Source: Mycobacterium sp. 852002-51971_SCH5477799-a
GTDB taxonomy: Bacteria > Actinomycetota > Actinomycetes > Mycobacteriales > Mycobacteriaceae
DNA: 36,161 nucleotides
Direction: 5' to 3'
Assembly: GCF_001667145.1 (NCBI RefSeq)
Contig: NZ_LZIF01000077.1
Coordinates: 1 to 36,161, forward strand
Part shown: positions 24,119 through 31,807 of the stretch, piece after piece
Numbering within the stretch: the first letter of the stretch is position 1
Layout: every line of letters starts with the position of its first letter
Translations under genes and position numbers: made by a program
The notes under the pieces: generated by a model
Told to the model about the DNA's origin: nothing
Databases searched by the model: none
The model's input: only the letters and a program-made list of their open reading frames with translations

Positions 24119-24149
24119 ATATTAACTCAGAACAAGTTCACCATGTCAA
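24119..24149 (-). promoter_or_regulatory. Predicted mce4 operon promoter
   Basis: On the minus strand a perfect -35 TTGACA (24149-24144) and a -10 TAATAT (24124-24119) are 19 bases apart, or 18 if TTAATA is taken. The KstR-like palindrome fills most of the spacer, so repressor binding would block polymerase directly. The expected start of transcription is near 24112. Confidence 0.65.
24128..24141. promoter_or_regulatory. Degenerate KstR-type operator in the mce4 promoter
   Basis: CAGAACAAGTTCAC keeps the AACnnGTT core and has GAAC/GTTC arms. It lacks the outer T and A of the consensus (six of eight fixed bases). KstR control of mce4 is known in M. tuberculosis and M. smegmatis, which supports this weaker match. 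Confidence 0.6.
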
Positions 24150-24182
24150 TGAACAGCACTTCCGTATCTGAACCGTTAATTT

Positions 24183-24234
24183 GCCAGGTCAGAAGCGCTT
24201 GGCAGGTGCCAAACTGACACACGTTCTACCTGGC
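24183..24234. repeat. Nested inverted repeats between hsd4A and the mce4 promoter
   Basis: Outer arms GCCAGGT (24183-24189) and ACCTGGC (24228-24234) enclose a perfect 14-bp palindrome, TTGGCA-GG-TGCCAA (24199-24212). The element is downstream of the hsd4A stop and upstream of the mce4 -35 box. It may be an RNA hairpin limiting read-through from hsd4A, or a protein site. There is no T-run of a classical terminator. Confidence 0.5.
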
Positions 24235-24264
24235 GGTTTCGGCCTATTAACCCGGTTTTCGGGG

Positions 24265-25179
24265 CTATTGCTCCATCAGCGCGCCGGCGGAGAAATTGTG
24301 CTCAGGATCACGGCCAGCAAAGTAATCCTGCAGTGTCGAACTCAGCTGCGCGGCGTCCCAGGCGGCGCCGTCGGCGACGAATTTGCGTTCCGCGGTGGGC
24401 GCAGCGACCAATGTCACCTGTGGACCGTAGACGATGAACACCTGACCGTTCACCTCGGCGGCCGCCGGGGACGACAGGAACTTCACCAGATTGACCACGT
24501 GCTCGGGTGACAACGGGTCGACACCTCCGGCTTGCACCTCGGGTGCGTCGCCGAAGACGTCGGCCGTCATCGCGGTGCGCGCGCGGGGGCAGATGGCGTT
24601 GGCGCAGACTCCGTAGCGGCCCAGCGCCCGCGCGGCCGTCAGGGTCAGCGAAATGATGCCCGCCTTGGCGGCGCCGTAGTTCGCCTGCCCGACCGGCCCG
24701 ACCAGCCCGGCCTCCGAAGCGGTGTTGACGATGCGCCCGAAGACCTGGCCGCCGGCGGCCTTGGCCTTGGAACGCCAGTAGGTCGCCGCGTTGCGGGTCA
24801 GCAGGAAGTGACCGCGCAGGTGCACGGCGATGACGAGATCCCACTCCTCGTCGGACATGTTGAACAGCATCCGGTCGCGCGTGATCCCGGCGTTGTTGAT
24901 CACGATGTCGAGGCCACCCAGCGAGTCGGCCTGAGCAACCAATTCGTCGGCGGTGACCCGTTCGCTGATGTCGCCCGCCACGGCGACGGCCTTCGAACCG
25001 GCGGAGTTGATTTCGTCGATGATGTCGGAGGCATCCAACGCCGCGGCGATGTCGTTGACAACGACGGTCGCGCCCTGGCGCGCCAGGCCGAGCGCCTCGG
25101 CGCGTCCCAGGCCCGCGGCCGCACCGGTTACCACCGCGACCTTTCCGGACAGATCGGTCGCGTTCGTGCTGCTAGTCAA
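24265..25179 (-). CDS. hsd4A: Hsd4A, steroid side-chain 3-hydroxyacyl-CoA / 17-beta-hydroxysteroid dehydrogenase
   Basis: A 304-residue SDR equivalent to Rv3502c. Glycine loop TGAAAGLGRAEALG (about 18-31), acidic VNDIAA after strand 2 (NAD preference), NNAGITRDRML, catalytic Ser in VNTASEAG and Tyr-Lys in YGAAKAG. These blocks are those of the SDR half of peroxisomal multifunctional enzyme type 2, which acts on 3-hydroxyacyl-CoA. In M. tuberculosis Hsd4A oxidises the side-chain hydroxyl of steroid CoA thioesters during beta-oxidation and also 17-beta-hydroxysteroids. The C-terminal ~60 residues extend beyond the SDR core. It lies 45 bases after fdxD on the same strand and probably shares its KstR-controlled promoter. 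Confidence 0.93.
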   Translation of the reverse strand: MTSSTNATDLSGKVAVVTGAAAGLGRAEALGLARQGATVVVNDIAAALDASDIIDEINSAGSKAVAVAGDISERVTADELVAQADSLGGLDIVINNAGITRDRMLFNMSDEEWDLVIAVHLRGHFLLTRNAATYWRSKAKAAGGQVFGRIVNTASEAGLVGPVGQANYGAAKAGIISLTLTAARALGRYGVCANAICPRARTAMTADVFGDAPEVQAGGVDPLSPEHVVNLVKFLSSPAAAEVNGQVFIVYGPQVTLVAAPTAERKFVADGAAWDAAQLSSTLQDYFAGRDPEHNFSAGALMEQ

Positions 25180-25224
25180 TTTATGAATACCTCTAGTTTC
25201 TCAGTTACGCGCTCTGGGCTCGGA

Positions 25225-25416
25225 TCAGTCGCCGCGCTGAAGTGCCGCCCGCGGGCATTCGGCGATCGCCTGCTCGGCCAGTTGCTCCTGATCGGCGGGA
25301 ATCGGGTCGAGCTTCACCACGGCGTAATCCTCGTCGTCCAGGTCGAAGATATCCGGGGCAATTCCCAAGCACACTGCATTACCTTCGCACCGGTCACGGT
25401 CCACGATCACCCGCAC
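25225..25416 (-). CDS. fdxD: Small 3Fe-4S type ferredoxin FdxD
   Basis: A 63-residue ferredoxin. The frame is open to 25479 (84 residues), but GTG 25416 has AAGGAGG six bases upstream and gives the same length as Rv3503c. The cluster ligands are Cys in DRDRCEGNAVCLG (Cys-x5-Cys) and the Cys-Pro near the end (ECPRAAL). The position between the first two Cys, which holds a fourth Cys in 4Fe-4S relatives, is Ala, so a 3Fe-4S cluster is expected. Such ferredoxins pass electrons to cytochromes P450. In the cholesterol regulon the likely partners are CYP125/CYP142 or KshAB, none encoded here. Confidence 0.92.
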   Translation of the reverse strand: MRVIVDRDRCEGNAVCLGIAPDIFDLDDEDYAVVKLDPIPADQEQLAEQAIAECPRAALQRGD

Positions 25417-25523
25417 AGCACCCTCCTTGAACCTGGCCTTCACCGCAGGACTCGCCTCATCACTAAGTAGGTCCACCATAGGACCCCGACACCGCAGGGG
25501 AAACGGTCGCTGGATTCCCAGAC

Positions 25524-25537
25524 TAGAACGTGTTACA
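25524..25537. promoter_or_regulatory. KstR operator between fdxD/hsd4A and fadE26
   Basis: TAGAACGTGTTACA matches TnnAACnnGTTnnA at every fixed base and is identical to the site at 35125-35138. It lies between divergent genes. On the minus strand TAGTCT (25525-25520), touching the box, can serve as -10 for fdxD. Confidence 0.85.
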
Positions 25538-25628
25538 ACCGGGGAGGCGAACGGGTAGCCGTTGGTCGAGCTGCAGCCTGTGACGAGGCTTGCTACTCCG
25601 AACGTCGTTGACTTGAAGGACGGCCGAA

Positions 25629-26810
25629 ATGCGCATCAGTTACACCCCGGAACAGGAGGAGCTGCGTCGCGAGCTGCGGTCGTACTTCACCACCCTCATG
25701 ACCCCGGAGCGCCGCGAGGCGCTGACCTCGACGGGCGGCGGCGAGGTCGGGACGGGCACCGCTTACCGCGACACCGTCGCGCAGATGGGCAAGGACGGGT
25801 GGCTCACGCTGAACTGGCCCACGGAATACGGCGGCCAGGACCGCTCCCCGATGGACTCACTGATCTTCACCGACGAGGCCGCCATCGCCGGCGTGCCGGT
25901 GCCGTTCCTGACGATCAACAGCGTGGCGCCGACCATCATGGCGTTCGGCACCGAGGAACAGAAGAAGTTCTTCCTGCCCAAGATCGCGGCCGGCGAACTG
26001 CACTTCTCCATCGGCTATTCCGAGCCGGGCGCCGGCACCGACCTGGCCAACCTGCGCACCAGCGCGGTGCGCGACGGCGACGACTACGTCATCAACGGCC
26101 AGAAGATGTGGACCAGCCTGATCGCCTACGCGGACTGGGTGTGGTTGGCGGTGCGCACCAATCCCGAGGCCAAGAAGCACCGCGGCATCTCAATGCTGAC
26201 CGTGCCGACCACCGCCGAGGGCTTCTCCTGGACGCCGGTGCACACCATGGCCGGCGTGGACACCAGCGCCACCTACTACTCCGACGTGCGCGTCCCGGTG
26301 ACGAACCTGATCGGCGAGGAGAACGGCGGCTGGAAACTGGTGACCAACCAGCTCAACCACGAGCGGGTCGCACTGGTCTCGGCGCAACCGATCTTCCTGG
26401 CCCTGCGCGAGGTCCGCGAATGGGCGCAGAACACCAAGGACCCCGGCGGCGCCCGGCTGATCGACTCCGAGTGGGTGCAGATCAACCTGGCCCGCGTGCA
26501 CGCCAAAGCCGAAGTGCTCAAGCTGATCAACTGGGAACTCGCATCGGCGGCAAGCGAAGCCCTGTCACCTGCCGACGCGTCGGCGGCCAAGGTGTACGGC
26601 ACCGAGCTGGCCACCGAGGCCTATCGGCTGCTGATGGAAGTGCTCGGTACCGCGGCGACGGTGCGTCAGAATTCGCCCGGCTCGAAGCTGGCCGGCCGCG
26701 TCGAGCGAATGCACCGGGCCTGCCTGATCCTGACCTTCGGCGGCGGCACCAACGAAGTGCAGCGCGACATCATCGGCATGGTCGCACTCGGCCTGCCCCG
26801 GAACCGCTGA
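25629..26810 (+). CDS. fadE26: Steroid side-chain acyl-CoA dehydrogenase subunit FadE26 (ChsE4)
   Basis: A 393-residue acyl-CoA dehydrogenase, start ATG 25629 with GAAGGA upstream. N-terminal helical domain with LTLNWPTEYGGQDRSPMD; middle FAD-binding strands with SIGYSEPGAGTDLANLRT and WTSLIAYADWVWLAVRT; C-terminal helical domain ending LTFGGGTNEVQRDIIGM. In M. tuberculosis FadE26 and FadE27 form an alpha2-beta2 heterotetramer that desaturates the C8 side chain of 3-oxocholest-4-en-26-oyl-CoA. The catalytic Glu is in FadE26, with one FAD per heterodimer. The stop lies inside an 8-bp tandem repeat. It is the first gene of the fadE26-fadE27-fadD17 operon behind a KstR box. Confidence 0.95.
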   Translation: MRISYTPEQEELRRELRSYFTTLMTPERREALTSTGGGEVGTGTAYRDTVAQMGKDGWLTLNWPTEYGGQDRSPMDSLIFTDEAAIAGVPVPFLTINSVAPTIMAFGTEEQKKFFLPKIAAGELHFSIGYSEPGAGTDLANLRTSAVRDGDDYVINGQKMWTSLIAYADWVWLAVRTNPEAKKHRGISMLTVPTTAEGFSWTPVHTMAGVDTSATYYSDVRVPVTNLIGEENGGWKLVTNQLNHERVALVSAQPIFLALREVREWAQNTKDPGGARLIDSEWVQINLARVHAKAEVLKLINWELASAASEALSPADASAAKVYGTELATEAYRLLMEVLGTAATVRQNSPGSKLAGRVERMHRACLILTFGGGTNEVQRDIIGMVALGLPRNR

Positions 26811-26840
26811 GCCGCTGAGCCGCTGAGCCGCTGAGCCGCT
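26804..26840 (+). repeat. 8-bp tandem repeat across the fadE26 stop codon
   Basis: The unit CCGCTGAG is repeated four and a half times without error, starting within the last codons of fadE26. Each unit carries TGA, so the array contains stops in all three frames. It separates fadE26 from the fadE27 leader. The copy number could vary by slippage. Confidence 0.9.
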
Positions 26841-26864
26841 ACGCAATAGTAAGGACGGACGTTC

Positions 26865-27962
26865 ATGGATTTCACCACCACCGAAGCGGCCAACGACCTC
26901 GGCAACCTGGTCGACACCATCGTGGACTCGGTATGCACACCCGAACACCAGCGTGAGCTCGACGGGCTCGATCAGCGGTTCGACCGGGACCTGTGGCGGA
27001 AGCTGATCGACGCCGGCATCCTGTCCAGCGCGTCGGCCTCGTCGCTGGGCGGCGACGGCTTCGGGGCGCTCGAGCAGATCGCGATCCTGGTCGCGCTGGG
27101 ACGCCAGCTGGCCGCGGTGCCCTACCTGGAGTCGGTGGTGCTGGGCGCCGGAGCGCTGGCCCGATTCGGCTCCGAAGAGCTGCAACAGAGCTGGGGCGTG
27201 CCCGCGGTCAACGGCGAGAAGACGCTCAGCGTCGCCCTCGACGGCGAGATGGGCGAGGGCCCGGTGCAGGCGGTAGGTGCCGGCGCCGGCTATCGGCTGA
27301 CCGGAACCCGCACCCAGGTCGGCTTCGGCCCGGTGGCCGACGCTTTCCTGGTTCCCGCCGAAACCGACTCCGGCACCGCGGTTTTCCTGGTCGCCGCCGA
27401 CGATCCCGGCGTCACGGTGACCGCGCTGGAAACCACCGGCCTGGGCAGCGTCGGGCATCTCGCGCTGGAGGGGACGCAGGTGACCGAGAGCCGCAAGGTC
27501 GGCGGCGCCGATGTCGCGACGTGGCTTAGCACGCTGGGCGCCTTGGGCCGCAGCGCTTTTCAACTCGGGGTGCTCGAGCGGGGCCTGCAGATGACGGCCG
27601 AATACGCGCGCGAGCGCGAGCAGTTCGACCGCCCGATCGGCAGCTTTCAGGCGGTTTCGCAGCGACTGGCCGACGGCTACATCGACGTCAAGGGGCTGCG
27701 GCTCACGCTCACCCAAGCGGCCTGGCGGGTCTCGGAAGACATCCCGGCCGAGATCGACGTCGCCAGTGCGGCCTTCTGGGCGGCGGACGCCGGTCACCGG
27801 GTAGCGCACACCATCGTGCACGTGCACGGCGGCGTCGGCGTCGACACCGATCACCCCGCGCACCGCTACTTCCTGGCGGCCAAGGAGACCGAGTTCGCCC
27901 TGGGCGGTGCCATCGGCCAGCTGCGCCGGATCGGCCGGGAGCTGGCCGAGACGCCCGCTTAG
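26865..27962 (+). CDS. fadE27: Steroid side-chain acyl-CoA dehydrogenase subunit FadE27 (ChsE5)
   Basis: A 365-residue acyl-CoA dehydrogenase-like partner of FadE26. It begins MDFTTTEAANDLGNLV; the helical N-terminal domain is degenerate compared with active ACADs, and the middle region lacks a strong Ser-Glu-Pro FAD block. The C-terminal domain keeps EREQFDRPIGSFQAVSQRLAD and HVHGGVGVDTDHP. The family member ChsE5 has no catalytic base and serves as the structural half of the heterodimer, in agreement with what is seen. AGGACGG lies before the ATG. fadD17 follows after five bases, so the two are cotranslated. Confidence 0.94.
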   Translation: MDFTTTEAANDLGNLVDTIVDSVCTPEHQRELDGLDQRFDRDLWRKLIDAGILSSASASSLGGDGFGALEQIAILVALGRQLAAVPYLESVVLGAGALARFGSEELQQSWGVPAVNGEKTLSVALDGEMGEGPVQAVGAGAGYRLTGTRTQVGFGPVADAFLVPAETDSGTAVFLVAADDPGVTVTALETTGLGSVGHLALEGTQVTESRKVGGADVATWLSTLGALGRSAFQLGVLERGLQMTAEYAREREQFDRPIGSFQAVSQRLADGYIDVKGLRLTLTQAAWRVSEDIPAEIDVASAAFWAADAGHRVAHTIVHVHGGVGVDTDHPAHRYFLAAKETEFALGGAIGQLRRIGRELAETPA

Positions 27963-27967
27963 GCGCA

Positions 27968-29479
27968 ATGGAACTCGCCGATGACCTGACGGTCACCAAG
28001 CTGCTGGCGCCGCTGACCGAGATCGACGATCGGGGTATCTACTTCGAAGACTCGTTCACCAGCTGGCGCGAACACCTACAGCACGGTGCCGCGATCGCCG
28101 CGGCGTTGCATGCGCGGCTCGACCCCAGCCGGCCACCGCATGTCGGCGTGCTGCTGGAGAACACTCCGTTCTTCTCGGCGATGCTGGTGGCCGCGGGACT
28201 GTCGGGGATCGTGCCCGTCGGGCTCAACCCGGTGCGCCGCGGCGAGGCGCTGCGCCGCGACATCGCCCGCGCCGATTGCCAATTGGTGCTGGCCGACTCG
28301 AATTCGTCTGCGACGCTGGGCGACATCGAGCACCTGGATGCCGATTCACCCGCGTGGGCCGACGAGGTCGCCGCGCAGCACGACGCGCCGATCTCGTTTC
28401 AGGCGGCCTCGCCGGCGGATCTGTTCATGTTGATCTTCACGTCGGGCACCAGCGGCGAGCCGAAGGCCGTCAAGTGCAGCCACGGCAAGGTCGCGATCGC
28501 GGGCGTGACGATGACGCAGCGCTTCGGCCTCGGCAGCGACGACGTCTGCTACGTGTCGATGCCGCTGTTTCACTCCAACGCGGTGCTGGTCGGCTGGGCG
28601 GTGGCGGCGGCCTGCCAGGGCTCAATGGCGTTGCGGCGCAAGTTTTCCGCCTCGAACTTCATCGTCGATGTGCGCCGCTACGGTGCCACCTACGCGAATT
28701 ACGTGGGCAAGCCCCTGTCGTATGTGCTCGCCACGCCGGAGCGGCCCGACGATGCGGACAACCCGCTGCGCGCGGTCTACGGCAACGAGGGCGTGCCGGA
28801 CGACATCGAGCGGTTCGGGCGCAGGTTCGGGTGTGTCGTGCAGGACGGGTTCGGCTCCACCGAAGGCGGCGTGGCCATTGCGCGCACGCCCGATACGCCG
28901 GCTGGTTCCCTGGGCCCGCTTCCCGACGGCATCGACATCATCGATCCCGACACCGGCTCGTCGTGCCCGCCCGGTGTGGTCGGCGAACTGGTCAACACGG
29001 CGGGGCCGGGGCGTTTCGAGGGCTACTACAACGACGTGACGGCCGAGGCCGAGCGGATGGCCGGCGGGGTGTACCACAGCGGTGACCTGGCGTACCGTGA
29101 CCACGCCGGTTACGCGTATTTCGCTGGGCGGCTGGGTGATTGGATGCGTGTCGACGGTGAAAACCTCGGCGCGGCCCCGATCGAACGGGTGTTGCTGCGC
29201 CACCCCGAGGTCGCCGAGGTCGCGGTATACCCGGTGCCGGATCCGGTGGTCGGCGACCAGGTGATGGCCGCGTTGGTGCTGGCGCCGGGCACCGAGTTCG
29301 ACGACGAGAAGTTCCGCGCTTTCCTGGCCGAGCAGCCCGACCTGGGGCCAAAGCAGTGGCCCTCGTACGTGCGGATCAGCGCCGAACTCCCGCGGACGGT
29401 GACCTTCAAGGTCCTCAAGCGGCAGCTGGCTGCTCAGGGCGTCGACTGCGACGACCCGGTGTGGAAGATCCGCCGTTGA
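27968..29479 (+). CDS. fadD17: Fatty-acyl/steroid acid CoA ligase FadD17
   Basis: A 503-residue ANL-superfamily ligase, one residue from the length of Rv3506. ATP loop FTSGTSGEPKAVKCSHG (about 156-172), DGFGSTEGG (A5), YHSGDLAYRD (A7), RLGDWMRVDGENL (A8) and the catalytic A10 Lys in TFKVLKR at the C-terminus. It adenylates a carboxylate and transfers it to CoA. M. tuberculosis FadD17 prefers steroids with short (C5) side chains. It lies five bases after fadE27, third in the KstR-controlled operon. Start ATG 27968. Confidence 0.94.
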   Translation: MELADDLTVTKLLAPLTEIDDRGIYFEDSFTSWREHLQHGAAIAAALHARLDPSRPPHVGVLLENTPFFSAMLVAAGLSGIVPVGLNPVRRGEALRRDIARADCQLVLADSNSSATLGDIEHLDADSPAWADEVAAQHDAPISFQAASPADLFMLIFTSGTSGEPKAVKCSHGKVAIAGVTMTQRFGLGSDDVCYVSMPLFHSNAVLVGWAVAAACQGSMALRRKFSASNFIVDVRRYGATYANYVGKPLSYVLATPERPDDADNPLRAVYGNEGVPDDIERFGRRFGCVVQDGFGSTEGGVAIARTPDTPAGSLGPLPDGIDIIDPDTGSSCPPGVVGELVNTAGPGRFEGYYNDVTAEAERMAGGVYHSGDLAYRDHAGYAYFAGRLGDWMRVDGENLGAAPIERVLLRHPEVAEVAVYPVPDPVVGDQVMAALVLAPGTEFDDEKFRAFLAEQPDLGPKQWPSYVRISAELPRTVTFKVLKRQLAAQGVDCDDPVWKIRR

Positions 29480-29495
29480 CCCGCCGCCGGAGCAG

Positions 29496-29501
29496 TAAAC
29501 T
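29496..29501 (+). promoter_or_regulatory. -10 element before the leader ORF of the serine hydrolase
   Basis: TAAACT is followed by nine bases and the ATG at 29511. This predicts a leader of two or three bases at most. It gives the serine hydrolase a promoter of its own, just after fadD17. A TTGACC at 29476-29481 is too close (14 bases) to be a normal -35. Confidence 0.45.
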
Positions 29502-29510
29502 CAGCGCTTG

Positions 29511-29561
29511 ATGAAAACGCGCGAAGTGGTCGCCGGCTTGGCCGTGGAAACCCGGGCATGA
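29511..29561 (+). CDS. Probable 16-codon leader ORF coupled to the serine hydrolase
   Basis: The ATG at 29511 opens 16 codons (MKTREVVAGLAVETRA) and stops at TGA 29559-29561, overlapping the next ATG as ATGA. It follows a TAAACT box at near-leaderless distance, and the downstream gene has no obvious ribosome site of its own. Those two facts favour a translated leader that delivers ribosomes to the hydrolase. It is short and could be chance. Confidence 0.4.
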   Translation: MKTREVVAGLAVETRA

Positions 29562-30271
29562 CCGCACGGCCTCTGGAACTCGCGCTGGAAGCGAGCTTCG
29601 AACAGCTTTCCGCCGCGGTGCCGGCGAACGTCGGCGTCGCAATCGCCCGCCCGGACAGAACGTTTTCGCTGGGCAGCTGGTGGTCGGGCGTGGCGTGGTC
29701 GACGATCAAGGTGCCCCTGGCGATAGCGGCGCTGCGCAACGATTGGCTGGGCGCCCGCGATTTGGCGGTGAAGGCGATCACCGAATCCGACAATCGAGCC
29801 TCCGAGCAGTTGTGGTCGCAGCTGGGCGAGCCGATGGACGCCGCGCGGCGGGTTCAGGTCGTGGTGGCCGAGGGCGGCGACACCGCGACCGTGGTCGAAT
29901 CGCGACGGCTTCGCCGTGGTTACACCGCTTTCGGTCAAACCGAGTGGAGCTTGCAGCGGCAGGCGCGGTTCGCCGCGGAGCTGTCGACCATCCCGGACGC
30001 CGTCGAAGTGATTGATCTGATGCAACGCCTGGTCGCCGGCGATCAGTGGGGACTGGCGGCGAAAGGCCTTGCCGCGAAGGGCGGTTGGGGGCCGGGCGTA
30101 CATGGCGGATACCTGGTCCGCCAGTTTGGCATCGTTCCCACCCCATCCGGCCAGTGGGGAGTGGCGCTCGCGGCGGACGCGGATGACGGCGCGTTCGAGA
30201 CGGGCGTCGACGTGGTCGATACGATGACGGGCTGGCTGCTGAGCCGGCTGCCGACGCTAGCCCGTTATTGA
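29558..30271 (+). CDS. Beta-lactamase/PBP-fold serine hydrolase without signal peptide
   Basis: A 237-residue protein with the three active-site motifs of penicillin-recognising enzymes in the right order: Ser48-Thr-Ile-Lys51 (SxxK), Ser77-Asp-Asn79 (SDN) and Lys-Gly-Gly in AKGGWGPG (KTG-type). The 29-residue spacing from SxxK to SDN is about half that of class A beta-lactamases, so the helical domain is reduced, and no Glu166-type loop is evident. There is no signal peptide, so the protein is probably cytoplasmic unless the leader matters. It may be an esterase, peptidase or non-hydrolysing relative rather than a resistance enzyme. Its end overlaps the convergent ilvX end by 15 bases. Confidence 0.75.
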   Translation: MTARPLELALEASFEQLSAAVPANVGVAIARPDRTFSLGSWWSGVAWSTIKVPLAIAALRNDWLGARDLAVKAITESDNRASEQLWSQLGEPMDAARRVQVVVAEGGDTATVVESRRLRRGYTAFGQTEWSLQRQARFAAELSTIPDAVEVIDLMQRLVAGDQWGLAAKGLAAKGGWGPGVHGGYLVRQFGIVPTPSGQWGVALAADADDGAFETGVDVVDTMTGWLLSRLPTLARY

Positions 30272-31807
30272 CGGCACCACGGCGTCGACCAGATGCGGCC
30301 CGGGTTCGGCGAAGGCGGCGCGCAGCGCATCGGCGAGTTCCTCGGCGGTGGTGACGCGCCGGGCGGGCACCCCCATGCCTTCGCTGATCTTCACGAAATC
30401 CATTGTGGGGCCCGATAAATCGAGCAGCGCGAGCGCTTCGGGCCCGGGGGTCGACCCGGCGCCGACGCGTTGCAGCTCGATTCGGAGGATGTCGTAGGCG
30501 CTGTTGTTGTACAGCACGGTGGTCACGTTGAGATTCTCGCGGGCCTGGGTCCACAGTCCCGAAATCGTGTACATCGCCGAGCCGTCGGATTCCAAACACA
30601 GCACCGGACGATGCGGGGCGGCCACCGCCGCACCGACCGCCGCTGGGATGCCGTAGCCGATCGCCCCGCCGGTGAGGGTCAGCCAGTCGTGCGCCGGCGC
30701 CCCGGCGGTCGCCCCCGCGAGCAACACGCCCGAGGTGTTCGACTCGTCGACCACGATCGCGGCTTCGGGCAACAGCGCCCCGATCACGTCGGCGGCCGAC
30801 GCGGAGGTCAGCGGGCCCGTCGGCAGCTGTGGACGCGATGCGGGCGCCACCGGCGCCTCGGCTCCGGGCGCGATCTGATCGGCCAGGGCGATCAAAGCGT
30901 CTGCGGCGCCGCTGTATTCGGCGAGCACATGCACCTCGCAGCCGGCCGGAACCAGGTCGCTGGGCATGTTGGGGTAGGCGAAGAACGACACCGGCGACTT
31001 GGCGCCGGCGAGCACCAGGTGCTTGGCGCCGTTCAATTGAGCGGTGGCGGCCTCGGCGAAATACGCGAGCCGCTCGACGGCGGGGACGCCGGCGCCGCGC
31101 TCCAGCCGGGTCGGGAAGGTTTCGCACAGCACGCGGGCACCCGTCGCCGCCGCGATGCGGGTGGCCGCCGCCAGCCCGCCATGGCGGGTGGCATCGCCGC
31201 CCACCATGATCACCGTGGGCTCCCCGGAGCGGAGCACCTCGAGCACCTCGGGCGCCAGCATCGGATCGGCGCCCGTCGGTTGTGCCTCCAGGTTGGAGAA
31301 CAGTTGGGCCCCTTCGGACCACGACACGTCGGCGGGCAGGATCAGCGTCGAGATCTGCGAACCCCACCGGCTGGCCGCGATGCCCTCGACCGCATCGGCC
31401 GAGACCTGGGAGGCGTCGCTGGTCCGGCGCACCCAGCCCGAGACGGTGCCGGCGAGCGCGTCGATGTCGGATTCCAGTGGGGCGTCGTACTTTTTGTGAT
31501 AGGTGGCGTGGTCGCCGACGACCACCACCATCGGCACCCGCGCGCGACGCGCGTTGTGCAGGTTGGCCAGGCCGTTGCCCAGCCCGGGGCCCAGGTGCAG
31601 CAGCACCGCGGCCGGGCGATCGGCGATGCGCGCATAGCCGTCGGCCGCGCCGGTGGCGACGCCTTCGAACAACGCCAGCACGCCGCGCATGCGCGGCACG
31701 GCGTCCAATGCGGCCACGAAGTGCATCTCCGACGTGCCCGGGTTGGCGAAACACACGTCGACACCACCGTCGACCAGGGTGTTGATCAGGGCCTGGGCGC
31801 CGTTCAC
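30257..31807 (-). CDS. ilvX: IlvX, acetolactate-synthase-like ThDP enzyme
   Basis: A 516-residue thiamine-diphosphate enzyme equal to Rv3509c. The N-terminal PYR domain has the Glu that activates ThDP (LFEGVATGAADGYAR, about 48-62), then GPGLGNGLANLHNARRARVP. The PP domain has GGAIGYGIPAAVGAA, the cofactor motif as SDGSAMYT (Gly-Asp-Gly replaced by Ser-Asp-Gly) and the Asn-Asn end in LYNNSAYDIL. The GTG start at 31807 overlaps the stop of the amidohydrolase gene (GTGA). The long open frame upstream belongs to a shadow. Annotated as acetolactate synthase by similarity, but closer to benzoylformate decarboxylase-like proteins. The true substrate is unknown. Confidence 0.9.
   Translation of the reverse strand: MNGAQALINTLVDGGVDVCFANPGTSEMHFVAALDAVPRMRGVLALFEGVATGAADGYARIADRPAAVLLHLGPGLGNGLANLHNARRARVPMVVVVGDHATYHKKYDAPLESDIDALAGTVSGWVRRTSDASQVSADAVEGIAASRWGSQISTLILPADVSWSEGAQLFSNLEAQPTGADPMLAPEVLEVLRSGEPTVIMVGGDATRHGGLAAATRIAAATGARVLCETFPTRLERGAGVPAVERLAYFAEAATAQLNGAKHLVLAGAKSPVSFFAYPNMPSDLVPAGCEVHVLAEYSGAADALIALADQIAPGAEAPVAPASRPQLPTGPLTSASAADVIGALLPEAAIVVDESNTSGVLLAGATAGAPAHDWLTLTGGAIGYGIPAAVGAAVAAPHRPVLCLESDGSAMYTISGLWTQARENLNVTTVLYNNSAYDILRIELQRVGAGSTPGPEALALLDLSGPTMDFVKISEGMGVPARRVTTAEELADALRAAFAEPGPHLVDAVVPSITG

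Noticed and set aside
22793..24217. A 474-codon open frame opposite yrbE4A/yrbE4B
   Set aside because: It is rich in Asp/His/Gln with no domain. Both yrbE genes on the other strand are unmistakable.
26565..27968. A 467-codon frame opposite fadE27
   Set aside because: It is an antisense shadow. fadE27 has family motifs and normal operon spacing.
29778..31754. A 658-codon minus frame and a plus frame 30470-31930 over ilvX
   Set aside because: Both are Arg/Gly-rich and without motifs, and they overlap the ThDP enzyme gene in other frames.
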